Shown: positions 25,023-33,810 of the stretch, one piece after another
Layout of the letters: the number at the start of each line of letters is the position of its first letter
Numbering within the stretch: position 1 is the first letter of the stretch
From: Neobacillus massiliamazoniensis
GTDB taxonomy: Bacteria; Bacillota; Bacilli; Bacillales; Cytobacillaceae
Length of the DNA: 64,000 nt
Direction: 5' to 3'
NCBI RefSeq assembly: GCF_001048695.1
Contig: NZ_CVRB01000003.1
Span: 310,001-374,000 of the forward strand
Made by a program: the position numbers and the translations under genes
The notes under the pieces: model-generated
The model's input: the letters and a program-made list of their open reading frames with translations, nothing else
Databases searched by the model: none
Told to the model about the DNA's origin: nothing

Positions 25023-26009
25023 ATGGCAAGACGTAGCAACATTTTAGACGAAGAAGAATTAGCAATAATAAGTAAAAAAACGAAAGTGTATGTTGAAACG
25101 TTTGAGGACGCAATTAACCTGTTTTTAAAAGACTTCGAAATACGCAACCTTAGACCCCACACGCTCAAATTTTATCGGAGTGAAATAAACACTTTTTTAA
25201 GCTATCTTAAGGAGTAGGACATAGTCGTAGAAGCGCTTAAGCCGTACCAAGTCACAGTGGAGCATATAAAAGAAAACGTAATTTTATACCTACGGAAATA
25301 TAAAGGCGCTAAAGTAATATCAGTAAATACACGCTTGCGTGCGCTACGTGCGTTCTTTAACTTTCTTCATAAAGAGAAGCATATACTAAAAAATCCATTC
25401 GAACATATCACGCTGCTAAAAGATCGCAAGCATATTAAAGCGACCTTTACGAAAGATCAATTGAAAAAGTTGTTCGCTCAGCCTGACCTAAAGACGTTCA
25501 CAGGAGTGCGTGATTATACGATAATGCTGCTTTTATTAGAAACGGGTATACGTGCGAATGAAGCGAAAGGGCTAACGCTAGCAGATATTCGTTGGGAAGA
25601 CAGCTTAATATGTATACGAAACGCAAAGAGCTAAAGAGAGCGTGTAGCAATACAGGCGACAATGAAGGAGCAGCTAAAAAAGTATATTGCGATAAGAGGT
25701 TATGTTGAGACAGACGCATTATTTGTGACAGTAGACAATACACCTTTATCGAATAGGGCGCTACAAAACAGAGTAGAAAAATACGGAAAAGAAGCTCAGT
25801 TAAAGGGCGTTCGTTGTAGCTGCCATACGTTCAGGCATACATTCGCAAAACTATACGTACAGCAGGGCGCAAATATATTCGAGCTTCAAACGATATTAGG
25901 GCATACAAGTATGGAAATCGTTAAGACATACGTAAACTTATTCGGTACAGATGTACGAGACAGACATAAGGAGTTTTCGCCATTGAAAGTATTAGAGCAA
26001 AAGAGATAA
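25023..26009 (+). pseudogene. Tyrosine integrase of unit 2, with two in-frame stop codons
   Basis: The frame from ATG 25023 aligns along its whole length with the intact 329-residue integrase at 17145, giving about the same total length. It is interrupted by TAG at 25215-25217 (after FLSYLKE) and TAA at 25632-25634 (where the intact homologue has a tyrosine in AKSYRQR), with no frameshift. All catalytic residues (ETGIRANE, HTFRHTFA, LGHTSMEIVKTYVNLF) remain. GGAGG lies eight bases before the ATG. Probably a recently inactivated gene; stop-codon suppression would be needed for a full product. Confidence 0.85.
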
Positions 26010-26104
26010 ATGGCACTAACAGTAGCGTTATTTTTTGTCCATATACACGCCCACGGCTGCCTTTTTTCATTGTATAATTAAGGAAATGTTAGTAGGAGGA
26101 CACG

Positions 26105-26414
26105 ATGACCATTTATTTGTTTCAGTTAGAGGCAACCCCACTCCCAGATAATCCAGAAAGTGAAGAATGTATAGGCGCATATGTAAATTGTTGGGTTAAA
26201 TCAATAAATGAAAATTCAGCATGGATTAAAGTTAAAAAGTACGTCAAAAATGAAGGTTGGAAAATAATAAATATTGAAGACCAATTTTATCGCTAATCGA
26301 GAAATGTATGAAGTAGACGAAGAACTTCTTGAATGCTTTGACGAAGCATTTAGAGAGGGAATTTCCGCAATCTTTTATACTTTCGCTAGTGAGGACGATG
26401 AATACGTTAATTAA
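26105..26414 (+). pseudogene. Frameshifted small acidic protein gene
   Basis: A TAGGAGGA site precedes ATG 26105. The first part reads to a stop at 26296 (ends DQFYR). Removing one T there continues as NREMYEVDEELLECFDEAF and on to a stop at 26414, giving a coherent acidic protein of about 102 residues. The first half contains EECIGAYVNCWVKSINENSA. A single-base insertion is therefore the simplest reading. A GAGAGCGC/GCGCTCTTTTTT terminator follows at 26428-26465. Family unknown. Confidence 0.55.
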
Positions 26415-26427
26415 TCACATATCTGAC

Positions 26428-26465
26428 GGAGAGCGCGTAGTTAGAAGGCTATTGCGCTCTTTTTT
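26428..26465 (+). terminator. Rho-independent terminator
   Basis: GAGAGCGC pairs with GCGCTCTT around a 20-base loop, followed by T6. It ends the frameshifted gene before it. Confidence 0.85.
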
Positions 26466-26651
26466 GTATAGGGGAAGAGCTACCCAGTATCTATGAAAGT
26501 ATGAAAGACCTACGAAGTTAAAAACGAATAGCGGCGCATTATACGGCTGCGCTTTAATTGCATAAAAAGCCGATAGGGGGCGAAGCAAAAGAACGTTTGC
26601 AAACCGTCATTTATAGACTCTCCGTATTTTTGCTATGATGAAAGCGGTAAT

Positions 26652-26807
26652 ATGCGCCTTAAAGACGGAGCGCCCAAAGAAGTACGCAGAGAATTTAACC
26701 GCTACATTAAGACATATGCGGATTGGCAGAGTAGGAATGAGCAAGGGCTTGATCTGCCGCCGCTTGTAAGCATAGACGAAGAGGGGCAAAATATTGGGGA
26801 AGTATAA
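26652..26807 (+). CDS. Small hypothetical protein, 51 residues
   Basis: The frame from ATG 26652 encodes MRLKDGAPKEVRREFNRY and on to a stop at 26807. The frame is open upstream to about 26577 (FIDSPYFCYDESGN precedes the ATG), so a longer form is possible, but no usable start or good ribosome site is visible. It overlaps the next small gene, suggesting coupling. Small soluble charged protein, no family recognised. Confidence 0.35.
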   Translation: MRLKDGAPKEVRREFNRYIKTYADWQSRNEQGLDLPPLVSIDEEGQNIGEV

Positions 26808-26964
26808 ATTATCGCAATTACTTTTATTCATGGCGGCGCTTAATGCGTTCGTGGGCGTAGCAGCAGCGAAATTAGATATTGTATATTTTATAGCGGGACT
26901 AGGAACATGCGCATTATTTTACTATCTGTGTTATGAACTAAATAGCGAGAGAGCAGCATATTAA
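26794..26964 (+). CDS. Small membrane protein, 56 residues
   Basis: A TTG start at 26794 has GAGGGG seven bases before it and overlaps the end of the preceding frame. The product has two hydrophobic stretches, about residues 7-24 and 28-48, and is probably a two-helix membrane protein. It ends at 26964 with NSERAAY. It was found by reading the sequence directly; no family recognised. Confidence 0.4.
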   Translation: MGKYKLSQLLLFMAALNAFVGVAAAKLDIVYFIAGLGTCALFYYLCYELNSERAAY

Positions 26965-27171
26965 ATAGCATTTTAAATGCTTTAGCAAGGGAGCTTGAAT
27001 GGGCGCTCTTTTTTTAGGAATTAGACAACGAAGGCAGCGAAAGATAATGCGAAGGGCTTGTGCAGTACAGTGTATAGCAAACTAGCAAAAACAAAAACGA
27101 GCGCAATAATGCGCCCGTTTTATATATGCTATTTAACGCTACCATTAATAGTATGCTACTATAATATTTCT

Positions 27172-27477
27172 CTATTCATGATTTTGTAGCTCCCACTTTC
27201 TTGACCTATCGTCTATGTTGCTAAGTAGCTTTAATAACTTTTCGTTCTGTTCTCGTCTTTCCTCGTTTTGCTCGATAAGCTTCGCGCAGAATAAGAACAT
27301 AGCGCTTGATATGATTCCAGAAAGAAGCGCCGCAAATGCTAAGAAAACTAACCCACCCCGTGCGCTGCTATATACGTTTGGCATAAAGATAAATGCGCCA
27401 ACGAAAACTAAAGCACCTGATACAAATGATAAGTACGCTATACCTTTTAGTAGTTTGTGTGTAAGCATGCTGTTCAT
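27172..27477 (-). CDS. Two-helix membrane protein with coiled-coil tail
   Basis: A 101-residue protein preceded by AGGAGGGAAG. Hydrophobic segments lie near residues 10-32 and 42-65, and the last 35 residues form a charged helix (AKLIEQNEERREQNEKLLKLL), likely coiled coil. It is convergent with the small plus-strand genes of unit 2. Holin-like or accessory membrane proteins of mobile elements share this look, but nothing specific is seen. Confidence 0.6.
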   Translation of the reverse strand: MNSMLTHKLLKGIAYLSFVSGALVFVGAFIFMPNVYSSARGGLVFLAFAALLSGIISSAMFLFCAKLIEQNEERREQNEKLLKLLSNIDDRSRKWELQNHE

Positions 27478-27904
27478 TATGTCTTCCCTCCTATGTATTA
27501 CCTTATTTTACTATTATAGTAGGATAGAAACAATAGGAAGTATGGAATTTATAGGATTGTTACTTGGGTATCAACTGTAAATCTTTTTTGGAAGTACCTA
27601 TACAACTGAGAATCGCTATCAATAAAGGGTTTAAGACTATCAAGGTGATAGCGTTTAGGTTTACGTTGGTTTGCAATATACGGTATGGGGTATATTCGAG
27701 CGCTGCATGTTCCTGCCAGAGACCAAGCCTAAAACTCATTGGGTGCGTTTCTTTTTAAAGATTAATATTCAATTAGCTGCGCTTAAGTTGGTGTCATAAC
27801 TTAAAAGTTTTGACTCCATAGAATAAAAACTGTGAAATATAGGTAGTTAGTGGTGTCATAAATTAGGTTCAAAAAATGGGGAGAAAATTATGTTTTACGG
27901 CTAT
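27478..27904. other. Gene-free stretch
   Basis: No supported gene. A short direct repeat GGTGTCATAA(C/A)TTA occurs near 27791 and 27852. The rest may be decayed element sequence. Confidence 0.4.
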
Positions 27905-28062
27905 GCAAGCTGGAAATACATTCTTACAAACAAGTAGAGGAAATTACAGGGATAAGTAAAGTTCGCTAATTAGGGCAAAAAAACAAGAGTGAACTAAAGA
28001 ATGAAAAAAGAGAATTGTATGGCACGGCTGAAATGGTCGCGAAAAAAATTGAAGAAAAATAA
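27905..28062 (+). pseudogene. C-terminal remnant of a recombinase with HTH
   Basis: Reading from 27905, the frame encodes CKLEIHSYKQVEEITGISK, which resembles the helix-turn-helix tail of large recombinases of the SYKEVEEITGISKSTL type, then hits an in-frame TAA and continues as SELKNEKRELYGTAEMVA to the end. No catalytic domain is left. It is a short decayed piece. Confidence 0.4.
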
Positions 28063-28065
28063 AAA

Positions 28066-28112
28066 ACTGACCCAAATAAATCGTAATTTATCGACCTTTT
28101 GAGTCAGCCTCT
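28066..28112 (-). terminator. Terminator for the minus-strand gene at 28159
   Basis: On the minus strand, CTGACTCAAA pairs with TTTGGGTCAG and is followed by TTTTTT. It lies just after the stop of the 75-residue gene. Confidence 0.7.
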
Positions 28113-28158
28113 GCTAGTGTCATTTGGAAAGGCGTGTAGTATTAACTTCCAGCTCCTG

Positions 28159-28386
28159 TTATGCTTTCCACTCTTTTCTTAAAGCTTTTCTAGATAATTT
28201 AACGGCTTCTTCATCGTTACAGCTTTGGGCAAAACCGACAATTTTCTCATCTTCATCTTGCGAGTAGGAAGAAAAGGCTTTAAAAATACCATTTTCTAAT
28301 TTAAACACTTCCGTTCTTATGGTTCCCCCAACTCGGTCTCTAGTTCTTGCATAGTAAAAGCTATCTGAAATCTGGTGTTTCTCCAT
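28159..28386 (-). CDS. Hypothetical protein, 75 residues
   Basis: A small soluble protein with a good GGGAGGGG site before its ATG at 28386. It reads MEKHQISDSFYYARTRDR and contains SYSQDEDEKIVGFAQSCNDEE near the middle; the C-terminus is basic. Its terminator at 28066-28112 supports it as an expressed unit. No family recognised. Confidence 0.6.
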   Translation of the reverse strand: MEKHQISDSFYYARTRDRVGGTIRTEVFKLENGIFKAFSSYSQDEDEKIVGFAQSCNDEEAVKLSRKALRKEWKA

Positions 28387-28760
28387 TTTCTACCCCTCCC
28401 TTTTTAATTGAATGATATATCTAGTTTGGTTTAATTTCAAAAGGCGAAAATGTGAATTTGATACATCAAAGGTGTATCAAAATTAGCTTGTATTGCCATT
28501 AAAATGGTCGTTTCTAGATGTTTTGCTACACCTAATAGGTGTTAAAAATCAATTTTTCATATTTTTTAAGTTATGAAACCATATATAGAAATTAAAAAAC
28601 CGTTCCCGTTTGAGGAACGGCGTAAAAAAATCCTTTATTAAACAAATGGCTCTTTTTAGATCAATAAGAAAAGCAATCTTTATTAAGAATTGCGCCCAAT
28701 CGATTTATAGGTTATTAAAAAAGCATCAAACTACTTTCTTGTTAATCTATATGCTCTTTA
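28387..28760. other. Gene-free stretch with operator-like dyad and a terminator
   Basis: No supported gene. At 28457-28483 lies the inverted repeat TTTGATACA-N7-TGTATCAAA, a possible operator before the minus-strand gene at 28386. At about 28597-28622 the minus strand forms CCGTTCC/GGAACGG followed by TTTTTT, a terminator for the gene ending at 28761. Confidence 0.55.
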
Positions 28761-29795
28761 TCATAAAAATAAATCTAAATTGTAATCAATTATTAAGGGG
28801 TTATTTACTTCTTTTGTATTCTTATTAAATAGTTTTGTTATTTTATTTCTTGTTGATAATTTTGTTTCCCTCCAACGTTTTGGTGATACAACAAGATTTT
28901 CTACATGAGAAAGAATAATGTTAGACAAAATCATTTTAATTTCCCTAGTGTCTCTTTTGAGTAAATCTTCTTTTATAAATCGATAACGTCTATCATTTCT
29001 TTTAAAGTGGCTTAATAATATAAATGTTTGTCCATTTTGAGGAAAAACAGTTATAAATAAAGGCGCTAAAGAAATACTAAAATCCCCTAAATCATTTATT
29101 TTTGTACCGTTTAAGTTCTCTTCTAAGAAAGTTGCAGACGAAACTGCAATGTGATATTCTTCTCCAAGAACAATCACATTTGTAATAATATCATCATAAA
29201 ACATATTTTCTAGGTCTGTGTTTAATTTTTGACGATATCTTTCTAACCTTTTTTCTGCATCTTGCGTACCAAACAATGCTCTAGAATACAATTCTTTCAT
29301 ATAATGTATATGCTCTTCTGATGGTGGCCCCGCCTCGAAACTACTGCTTATTGCAGTATAACTGCCCTTATCTAGTAAATCTAAAAGTGTTCTGTACATA
29401 TTAGCACTAGATTTCTTCGCATGATATTCCTTTGCTGTTGCTCTATAAGTAAATAAAAATTCCTGCTCTGCATTCCCTGGTATGTAATCATAGTTTTCAA
29501 TTGGTCTAAATATGCTATGATCGTGATGACCACAAAATCCAGTAAAAGTAGTGGCTTTTTTACGGCCTTTCTCTTGAAGGTCGGTTGTAATTCCATAATC
29601 ATTACCTCCAACAGCACCAAACATTAGAACTTCGCCATTTTCTGAAATTTTGTTAAGTATTTTGTTATTTTGTATTGAATGAGCTTTGATTATCCTTTGA
29701 CTGCAATTGCTGTCCTCATGAAAACAACCACTCCATAGATGTTTGTTCTTAAATTTATTAAAATTAATTAAAAAATCCCTAAATTTCTTATCCAT
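28761..29795 (-). CDS. HNH-like/zinc-binding nuclease candidate, 344 residues
   Basis: The N-terminal third contains NCSQRIIKAHSIQNN, then FTGFCGHHDHSIFRPIE, an arrangement of Cys and His reminiscent of treble-clef HNH nucleases (AHSI and HHD). The rest is helical with no further motif; residues about 170-320 may be a recognition or effector domain. An AGGAAG site precedes ATG 29795 and a terminator follows. Proteins of this type are scattered singly in bacterial genomes, and a defence role is possible but not shown. Confidence 0.5.
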   Translation of the reverse strand: MDKKFRDFLINFNKFKNKHLWSGCFHEDSNCSQRIIKAHSIQNNKILNKISENGEVLMFGAVGGNDYGITTDLQEKGRKKATTFTGFCGHHDHSIFRPIENYDYIPGNAEQEFLFTYRATAKEYHAKKSSANMYRTLLDLLDKGSYTAISSSFEAGPPSEEHIHYMKELYSRALFGTQDAEKRLERYRQKLNTDLENMFYDDIITNVIVLGEEYHIAVSSATFLEENLNGTKINDLGDFSISLAPLFITVFPQNGQTFILLSHFKRNDRRYRFIKEDLLKRDTREIKMILSNIILSHVENLVVSPKRWRETKLSTRNKITKLFNKNTKEVNNPLIIDYNLDLFL

Positions 29796-30327
29796 TCTTC
29801 CTAATCCCTCCTAACCTTTCCTTGCAAATATTTTTCCATTTTTACTAAACTAAATAAAACAATTTCAAAACAGATATAAACTTCATTTTTTAGTTTATTA
29901 AACTATTAATGGGAGTAATTGAAGCGTTACAAAATAAATAAAAAATAAATGAGTTTTATTTCCACATATAATATTTTGAATAAAATCCTTATACCACTCG
30001 TCAATCTGGACTGTTTGTTAAACAAAAATTAAACACATCTCTTCTACAAACCTCCGCCGTTAGCCACCCATGCAGCAGAAAAATCATTGCTGCACCACAG
30101 AGAATGAAAATGGATTATGTGGTCGATACTGTTTTAATGGCTGGCGAGGAAGGTCGATGAACTATGGTGCCTTAGAGCCCGTCCGTTAGTCTGACTCCAG
30201 CGACCACGGTGCACCACCGACTGTCGCGCCCTTTAGGGGTAGCACTCATGGGAGATTAATCCTTTTTCTGGTTGTTGCGCCAGCTTTACCTGATTTTATT
30301 TTAAGTAGAAAGGTATTACTATTCGTT
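29796..30327. other. Gene-free stretch, unidentified GC-richer segment
   Basis: No gene supported. From about 30040 to 30300 the base composition is richer in GC than the flanks and the sequence does not resemble neighbouring AT-rich DNA. It may be an end of a lost insertion sequence, but no inverted repeat pair was found. Confidence 0.3.
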
Positions 30328-30639
30328 TTACCAGCCAACCTTATATCTTTCCTTCATGAGGCTCAGCCTTTTTTTAAAAACTGGTTTTTCTGGGTCTGTT
30401 TTTTCATGCCCTTTTTCATTTTTTATTTTCATGGGAGTTGAAGAAGAAACCTTTCCACAAAAAATGCCATAATAATTGGTGTTTGAAACAATTCGACCAG
30501 ATAGCCGCGAATAATTCAGATTGTAAGACAAATGGGTGTAGAATTTGTAGCCAAAAGGATAAAAAACGAATGGTTGAACTGTTACTTCTGATCTTTTATT
30601 GATAAATGGCGATATACAATTTGAGGTACTATGGCGGTA

Positions 30640-30820
30640 CCAATCATGTCACTTCTAGGCGAGTTTAGACCTGATTTATAGTGAAATGAATGGTCATTTC
30701 GGCATCTTAAAAGTGGATTGTAAGCGAACGAGTACCTCCTTGCTTGAAGAGAAAAACCATCCAGTCGCGATACTGCTTTTAGCCCTGGTCCACAGGATCC
30801 AAATCAACAGTATAAAAGGA
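30640..30820 (+). pseudogene. Possible transposase fragment
   Basis: A plus-strand frame reads DLIYSEMNGHFGILKVDC and continues about 30 residues to ALVHRIQINSIKG. This resembles the end of a DDE-type transposase (an E near a glycine-phenylalanine-glycine pattern), but the match is weak and the frame is closed shortly upstream. The small minus-strand frame at 30328-30531 is not convincing either. Confidence 0.25.
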
Positions 30821-30852
30821 AGGGGGGCGGGTGTATGCGCCTGCATTCGCGT

Positions 30853-31734
30853 TTATTTACACCATATCGCTCCCAAAATTTTTTTTGATTTAAAACGGTT
30901 GTGATAATGCCAATAAATATAACCTTTTTGGCGTTCATTCATTTTTAATCGGATGTTTGGATTAATGTTCATAAAAATTAGAACAGTATCATTCAGATCA
31001 TCGCCTACTTGAAGGCTCCCTTTTTCATCAAAGGAAATGTAGCCCTTATCAAATAATGAATCATGATTTGGGCAGAGGAGCAATCCGTTATTTACATCTA
31101 ATCGTTCTTCATTGGTCGATATACTCCATGGTTTTATGTGACTAGCAATAAGAAAACGTTCATCATTAACACCACATAAAGCACATTGTTTTGACTGAGA
31201 AAGAAGTTTCTGTTTAAACAATGATTGACCAATTCTTGTCTTTACAATTCTCTCTTTTTCAGTTTCATCTAATATCTGGTCAGCATTTAATTCTCCCGTT
31301 AAGTTCTCAATTTCTTGGATTAGTTCCATGTCACCATGAATAAGTCGGAGAGGGAATATCCATACGTTTCTCATTTTTCCGTTGATGTCAATTTGTTTTT
31401 CTGTATATGGTTTGCCAGCTAATTCGACTCGCCCTTGATATGTATATTGCTTTGGTTTTAATACTTCAAAAAAATGCATATCTACTGCATTATGGTTAGA
31501 TTCTGCCAGTGTTTTATTCTGACTAGTCAAAGTTTGATCTCCTACTTGCCCCATACCTGTATAGTGGAAGACGTCGCCTTCAACTCGGTCCTTGTATAGA
31601 CCTGTTTTGTCTGAAATCAAAACTAGAGTATTGGTACGATGTGAACGCCGCATTCCACCTTGTGGAGCGCATAAAAATATACTTGTTAGCTGTTCATTGT
31701 TGATAATTTCTCCTGGCTTAATTGCAATGTCCAT
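30853..31734 (-). CDS. SRA-like domain + HNH nuclease (putative type IV restriction enzyme)
   Basis: A 293-residue protein. The N-terminal half has GDVFHYTGMGQVGDQTL followed by NKTLAESN, the pattern of SRA/YDG-type modified-cytosine readers (YTG-G-GDQ...N-LA-S). The C-terminal half has an HNH core, CALCGVNDERFLIASHIKPW and then LCPNHDSLFDKGYISFD, with paired cysteines and His-Asn-His. Such SRA-HNH proteins cut DNA carrying modified bases. An AGGGGGATT site precedes ATG 31734. It is a solitary gene between mobile remnants. The function is strongly suggested by domain logic; the modification it recognises is unknown. Confidence 0.75.
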   Translation of the reverse strand: MDIAIKPGEIINNEQLTSIFLCAPQGGMRRSHRTNTLVLISDKTGLYKDRVEGDVFHYTGMGQVGDQTLTSQNKTLAESNHNAVDMHFFEVLKPKQYTYQGRVELAGKPYTEKQIDINGKMRNVWIFPLRLIHGDMELIQEIENLTGELNADQILDETEKERIVKTRIGQSLFKQKLLSQSKQCALCGVNDERFLIASHIKPWSISTNEERLDVNNGLLLCPNHDSLFDKGYISFDEKGSLQVGDDLNDTVLIFMNINPNIRLKMNERQKGYIYWHYHNRFKSKKILGAIWCK

Positions 31735-31816
31735 AGTGAATCCCCCTATACTTGAATGTGCTAATTTTACTATAATAAATTATTGATAGGAACTCTATTA
31801 TAAAAGTGGTATCTTA

Positions 31817-31988
31817 ATGAATATTTATGGGTGGCAAGGCAGTTTCAAGGAATTTATTGAAATAAACGTGGATCACTTAGTTAATTTACTTTGTATGCAT
31901 ATCTACAATCGACCGGTAGAAGAAGCACAAATTAATTCGGCTGAAAAAGGTACTTTATCTCAAATAAATGCCTGGTATGACTGCATCC
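31817..31988 (+). pseudogene. N-terminal fragment of an unidentified gene, fused to an integrase remnant
   Basis: The frame from ATG 31817 reads MNIYGWQGSFKEFIEI and reaches SQINAWYDCIPK before running into an unrelated frame at the junction near 31985. The N-terminal pattern (short YGW start, SQIxAW) suggests the front of a larger protein of unknown type, now truncated. It ends in an out-of-frame overlap with the integrase fragment. Confidence 0.4.
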
Positions 31989-32321
31989 CAAAAGTATATT
32001 CAAATAAGAGGAGTAATTGATACGGATGCTCTATTTGTTACTCTTGATGGTGAGAAAATGTCTAAAAGGCAATTTCAGAATAGGGTAACATATTACGGTA
32101 AACAAGCGGATATAAAAGGAGTTAGATGTTCTTTCCATACGTTTAGACATACTTTTGCAAAATTAAGCGTGAAGAACGGAGCTGGGATATTTGAATTACA
32201 ACAGATTTTGGGGCATACAAGCATGGAAATGATCAGAGTGTATGTAAATCTTTTTAGTGATGATGTAATGGATAAACATAGAACGTTTTCTCCATTGGTT
32301 AATATAAAGGTTAGAATGTAG
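31985..32321 (+). pseudogene. C-terminal fragment of a third tyrosine integrase
   Basis: About 110 residues homologous to the C-terminal third of the integrase at 17145: KYIQIRGVIDTDALFVT, HTFRHTFAKLSV and LGHTSMEMIRVYVNLFSDDV. The arginine-containing first catalytic motif and the N-terminal domain are missing. The left edge near 31985 is an abrupt junction with a different truncated gene. It is the footprint of a third, mostly deleted, related element. Confidence 0.8.
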
Positions 32322-32553
32322 TCAGTTAAGTAAGAAACACATACGTATTCTTCAATCGAAACAAAAAAGGAACCTGCAATAGTCGTAAATAAATTGACAA
32401 GATAACTTTTTAAAAATCTATATCTTTTTTATGAATCACTATACCCCTAATTCTTTCATGGTTCTTGTTAATCCTCGAAACAAAGTAACGTAAACAAGGT
32501 TAATCAAAGAGGTGTCGTTTAGGTACCTCTTTCTTTTAAGGAGACGAAAAAAA

Positions 32554-32766
32554 ATGAACAAAATATCATTCGAGATTCATTATAAAGCCTATAATAGAAC
32601 AACTCAACGAAGCTCGTTTCTATTAATAGGAAGAAAAACCGAGCAAGTCGCTTTCGAATGGTGGAAACAAATTAGAAAGGAAATGTCATTTCACACCGAG
32701 TTAGATAAGGTAATTGTAAATGGTGATCAGGATGTTACGGATATTGTTAAGGAATTAGAATCGTAA
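32554..32766 (+). CDS. Small hypothetical protein, 70 residues
   Basis: The start is ATG 32554 with AAGGAGACG upstream; the frame extends upstream to 32512 but without support. The product reads MNKISFEIHYKAYNRTTQRS and ends VTDIVKELES, a mixed alpha/beta small protein with no cysteines. It is the first of a cluster of very small genes that looks like part of a conjugative or phage-type element. Family not recognised. Confidence 0.5.
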   Translation: MNKISFEIHYKAYNRTTQRSSFLLIGRKTEQVAFEWWKQIRKEMSFHTELDKVIVNGDQDVTDIVKELES

Positions 32767-32814
32767 GAATTGAGAAATATTGATGATAATTGGAATTTAC
32801 CATTTTAAGCCCTC

Positions 32815-33069
32815 TTGATTAACGGAGAAAAATATAAAACTATCGCCAACGAAATTGGTTGCTCAACTAAGACCGTTCAGCATGCGGTGCAACATGACCA
32901 AATGTTAGCGATTTTCAAAGTGTCTGATCGTTTCGAACCTACTCTTGATGGTAAACTGAGTAAAACTACAAATCTAGTTCAAGTGATTGCTTATGCTCCG
33001 TTCGAGTTTGTTCAAAGTGTGTTCAAAGTCGTTGAAAGAACCGTCAAAAAGACCGTCAAATTGGTATAA
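32815..33069 (+). pseudogene. HTH protein, apparently truncated at the 5' end
   Basis: An open frame of 84 codons with TTG as its only start and no ribosome site. It contains YKTIANEIGCSTKTVQHAVQ, a recognisable helix-turn-helix, and ends KKTVKLV, directly followed by the ATG of the next gene. It resembles the middle of a small transcription or replication regulator, probably shortened by deletion. Confidence 0.4.
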
Positions 33070-33300
33070 ATGGCGAAGGAAAAGCTTTCTAGTGGTAACT
33101 CATCAAAGAGCCAAAACAACGCCGAACCAAGCCTGAAACAGGCTCCAAACAAGCCTAAAAACGTAATCGTTCTGATAAGTATCTTGTTCAATCTTATGAT
33201 AATTCTTGGAGCCAACAAACAAGAAATGAGCAAGGATAAACAAGTAGCAAAAAGAAATTTAATTGCTGATAAATTAACGAAGTTTAGAGATTCAAAGTAA
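33070..33300 (+). CDS. Small protein with one membrane segment, 76 residues
   Basis: ATG 33070 follows directly after the stop of the preceding frame. The first 35 residues are polar and basic, then a hydrophobic stretch (NVIVLISILFNLMIILG) forms a probable membrane helix, then a charged tail. Its position in a row of tiny overlapping or adjacent genes suggests co-transcription. Unknown function. Confidence 0.45.
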   Translation: MAKEKLSSGNSSKSQNNAEPSLKQAPNKPKNVIVLISILFNLMIILGANKQEMSKDKQVAKRNLIADKLTKFRDSK

Positions 33301-33309
33301 GTTTAATTA

Positions 33310-33420
33310 ATGACAAAAGTTTACATTTACGATTTTGAACCAACAAACGAAAGATTGGAACAAATTGAACTAGAGATCATAGAAGGTCAACTAACTAATC
33401 CTTGGGAAGATGTTAAATAA
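33310..33420 (+). CDS. Very small protein, 36 residues
   Basis: ATG 33310 to a stop at 33420 encodes MTKVYIYDFEPTNERLEQI and ends NPWEDVK. It is acidic, has a coherent composition and lies 14 bases before the next tiny gene. It is too short for family assignment; support comes from its packing in the cluster. Confidence 0.35.
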   Translation: MTKVYIYDFEPTNERLEQIELEIIEGQLTNPWEDVK

Positions 33421-33434
33421 TGGAGGTTTAGTAG

Positions 33435-33518
33435 ATGGGCGTTTTGGTTCTTGGCTTGGTTCTCATTCTGATTATGTTCATTGGAATGTTGTCTTTAAAG
33501 TTTTGTATGCTGAAATAG
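33435..33518 (+). CDS. Very small membrane peptide, 27 residues
   Basis: TGGAGG lies eight bases before ATG 33435. The product is almost entirely a hydrophobic helix (VLVLGLVLILIMFIGML) with a short basic end, ending at 33518. Such peptides occur in element and toxin-antitoxin contexts, and a type I toxin-like peptide is possible but unproven. Confidence 0.4.
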   Translation: MGVLVLGLVLILIMFIGMLSLKFCMLK

Positions 33519-33573
33519 GTATTTGCAAGGTGCCGATTTCAGGGAAAAAAATATATTGAAGAGGATAATTGCC

Positions 33574-33705
33574 ATGTTAATTGCATCAAGTAATCGAGCA
33601 TTAGAGATCAAAAACGTATTTAACAAACTTAACTATCTTAAACGCGAATTAACTCTGTCAGAAAATACTTTAGATGAGAATAGCCGGAACTTTCATAAAC
33701 TATAG
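33574..33705 (+). CDS. Small coiled-coil protein, 43 residues
   Basis: ATG 33574 is preceded by a GAAGAGGATAATT purine-rich stretch. The product reads MLIASSNRALEIKNVFNKL and continues as a charged helix to the stop at 33705. The frame is open from 33523, but ATG 33574 has the better context. Function unknown. Confidence 0.35.
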   Translation: MLIASSNRALEIKNVFNKLNYLKRELTLSENTLDENSRNFHKL

Positions 33706-33810
33706 TTTTATAAAACGTTGCTCGACCTTGAGTTGTCACTTAGGTTTTTACAGCGTAATATAAAGGAAGATGCAGCATGAAAATAAATTTAACATTGGAG
33801 GCAAAACAAA

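Noticed and set aside
30040-30300. A structured RNA in the GC-richer segment
   Set aside because: No convincing long stem or known RNA signature could be found by eye.
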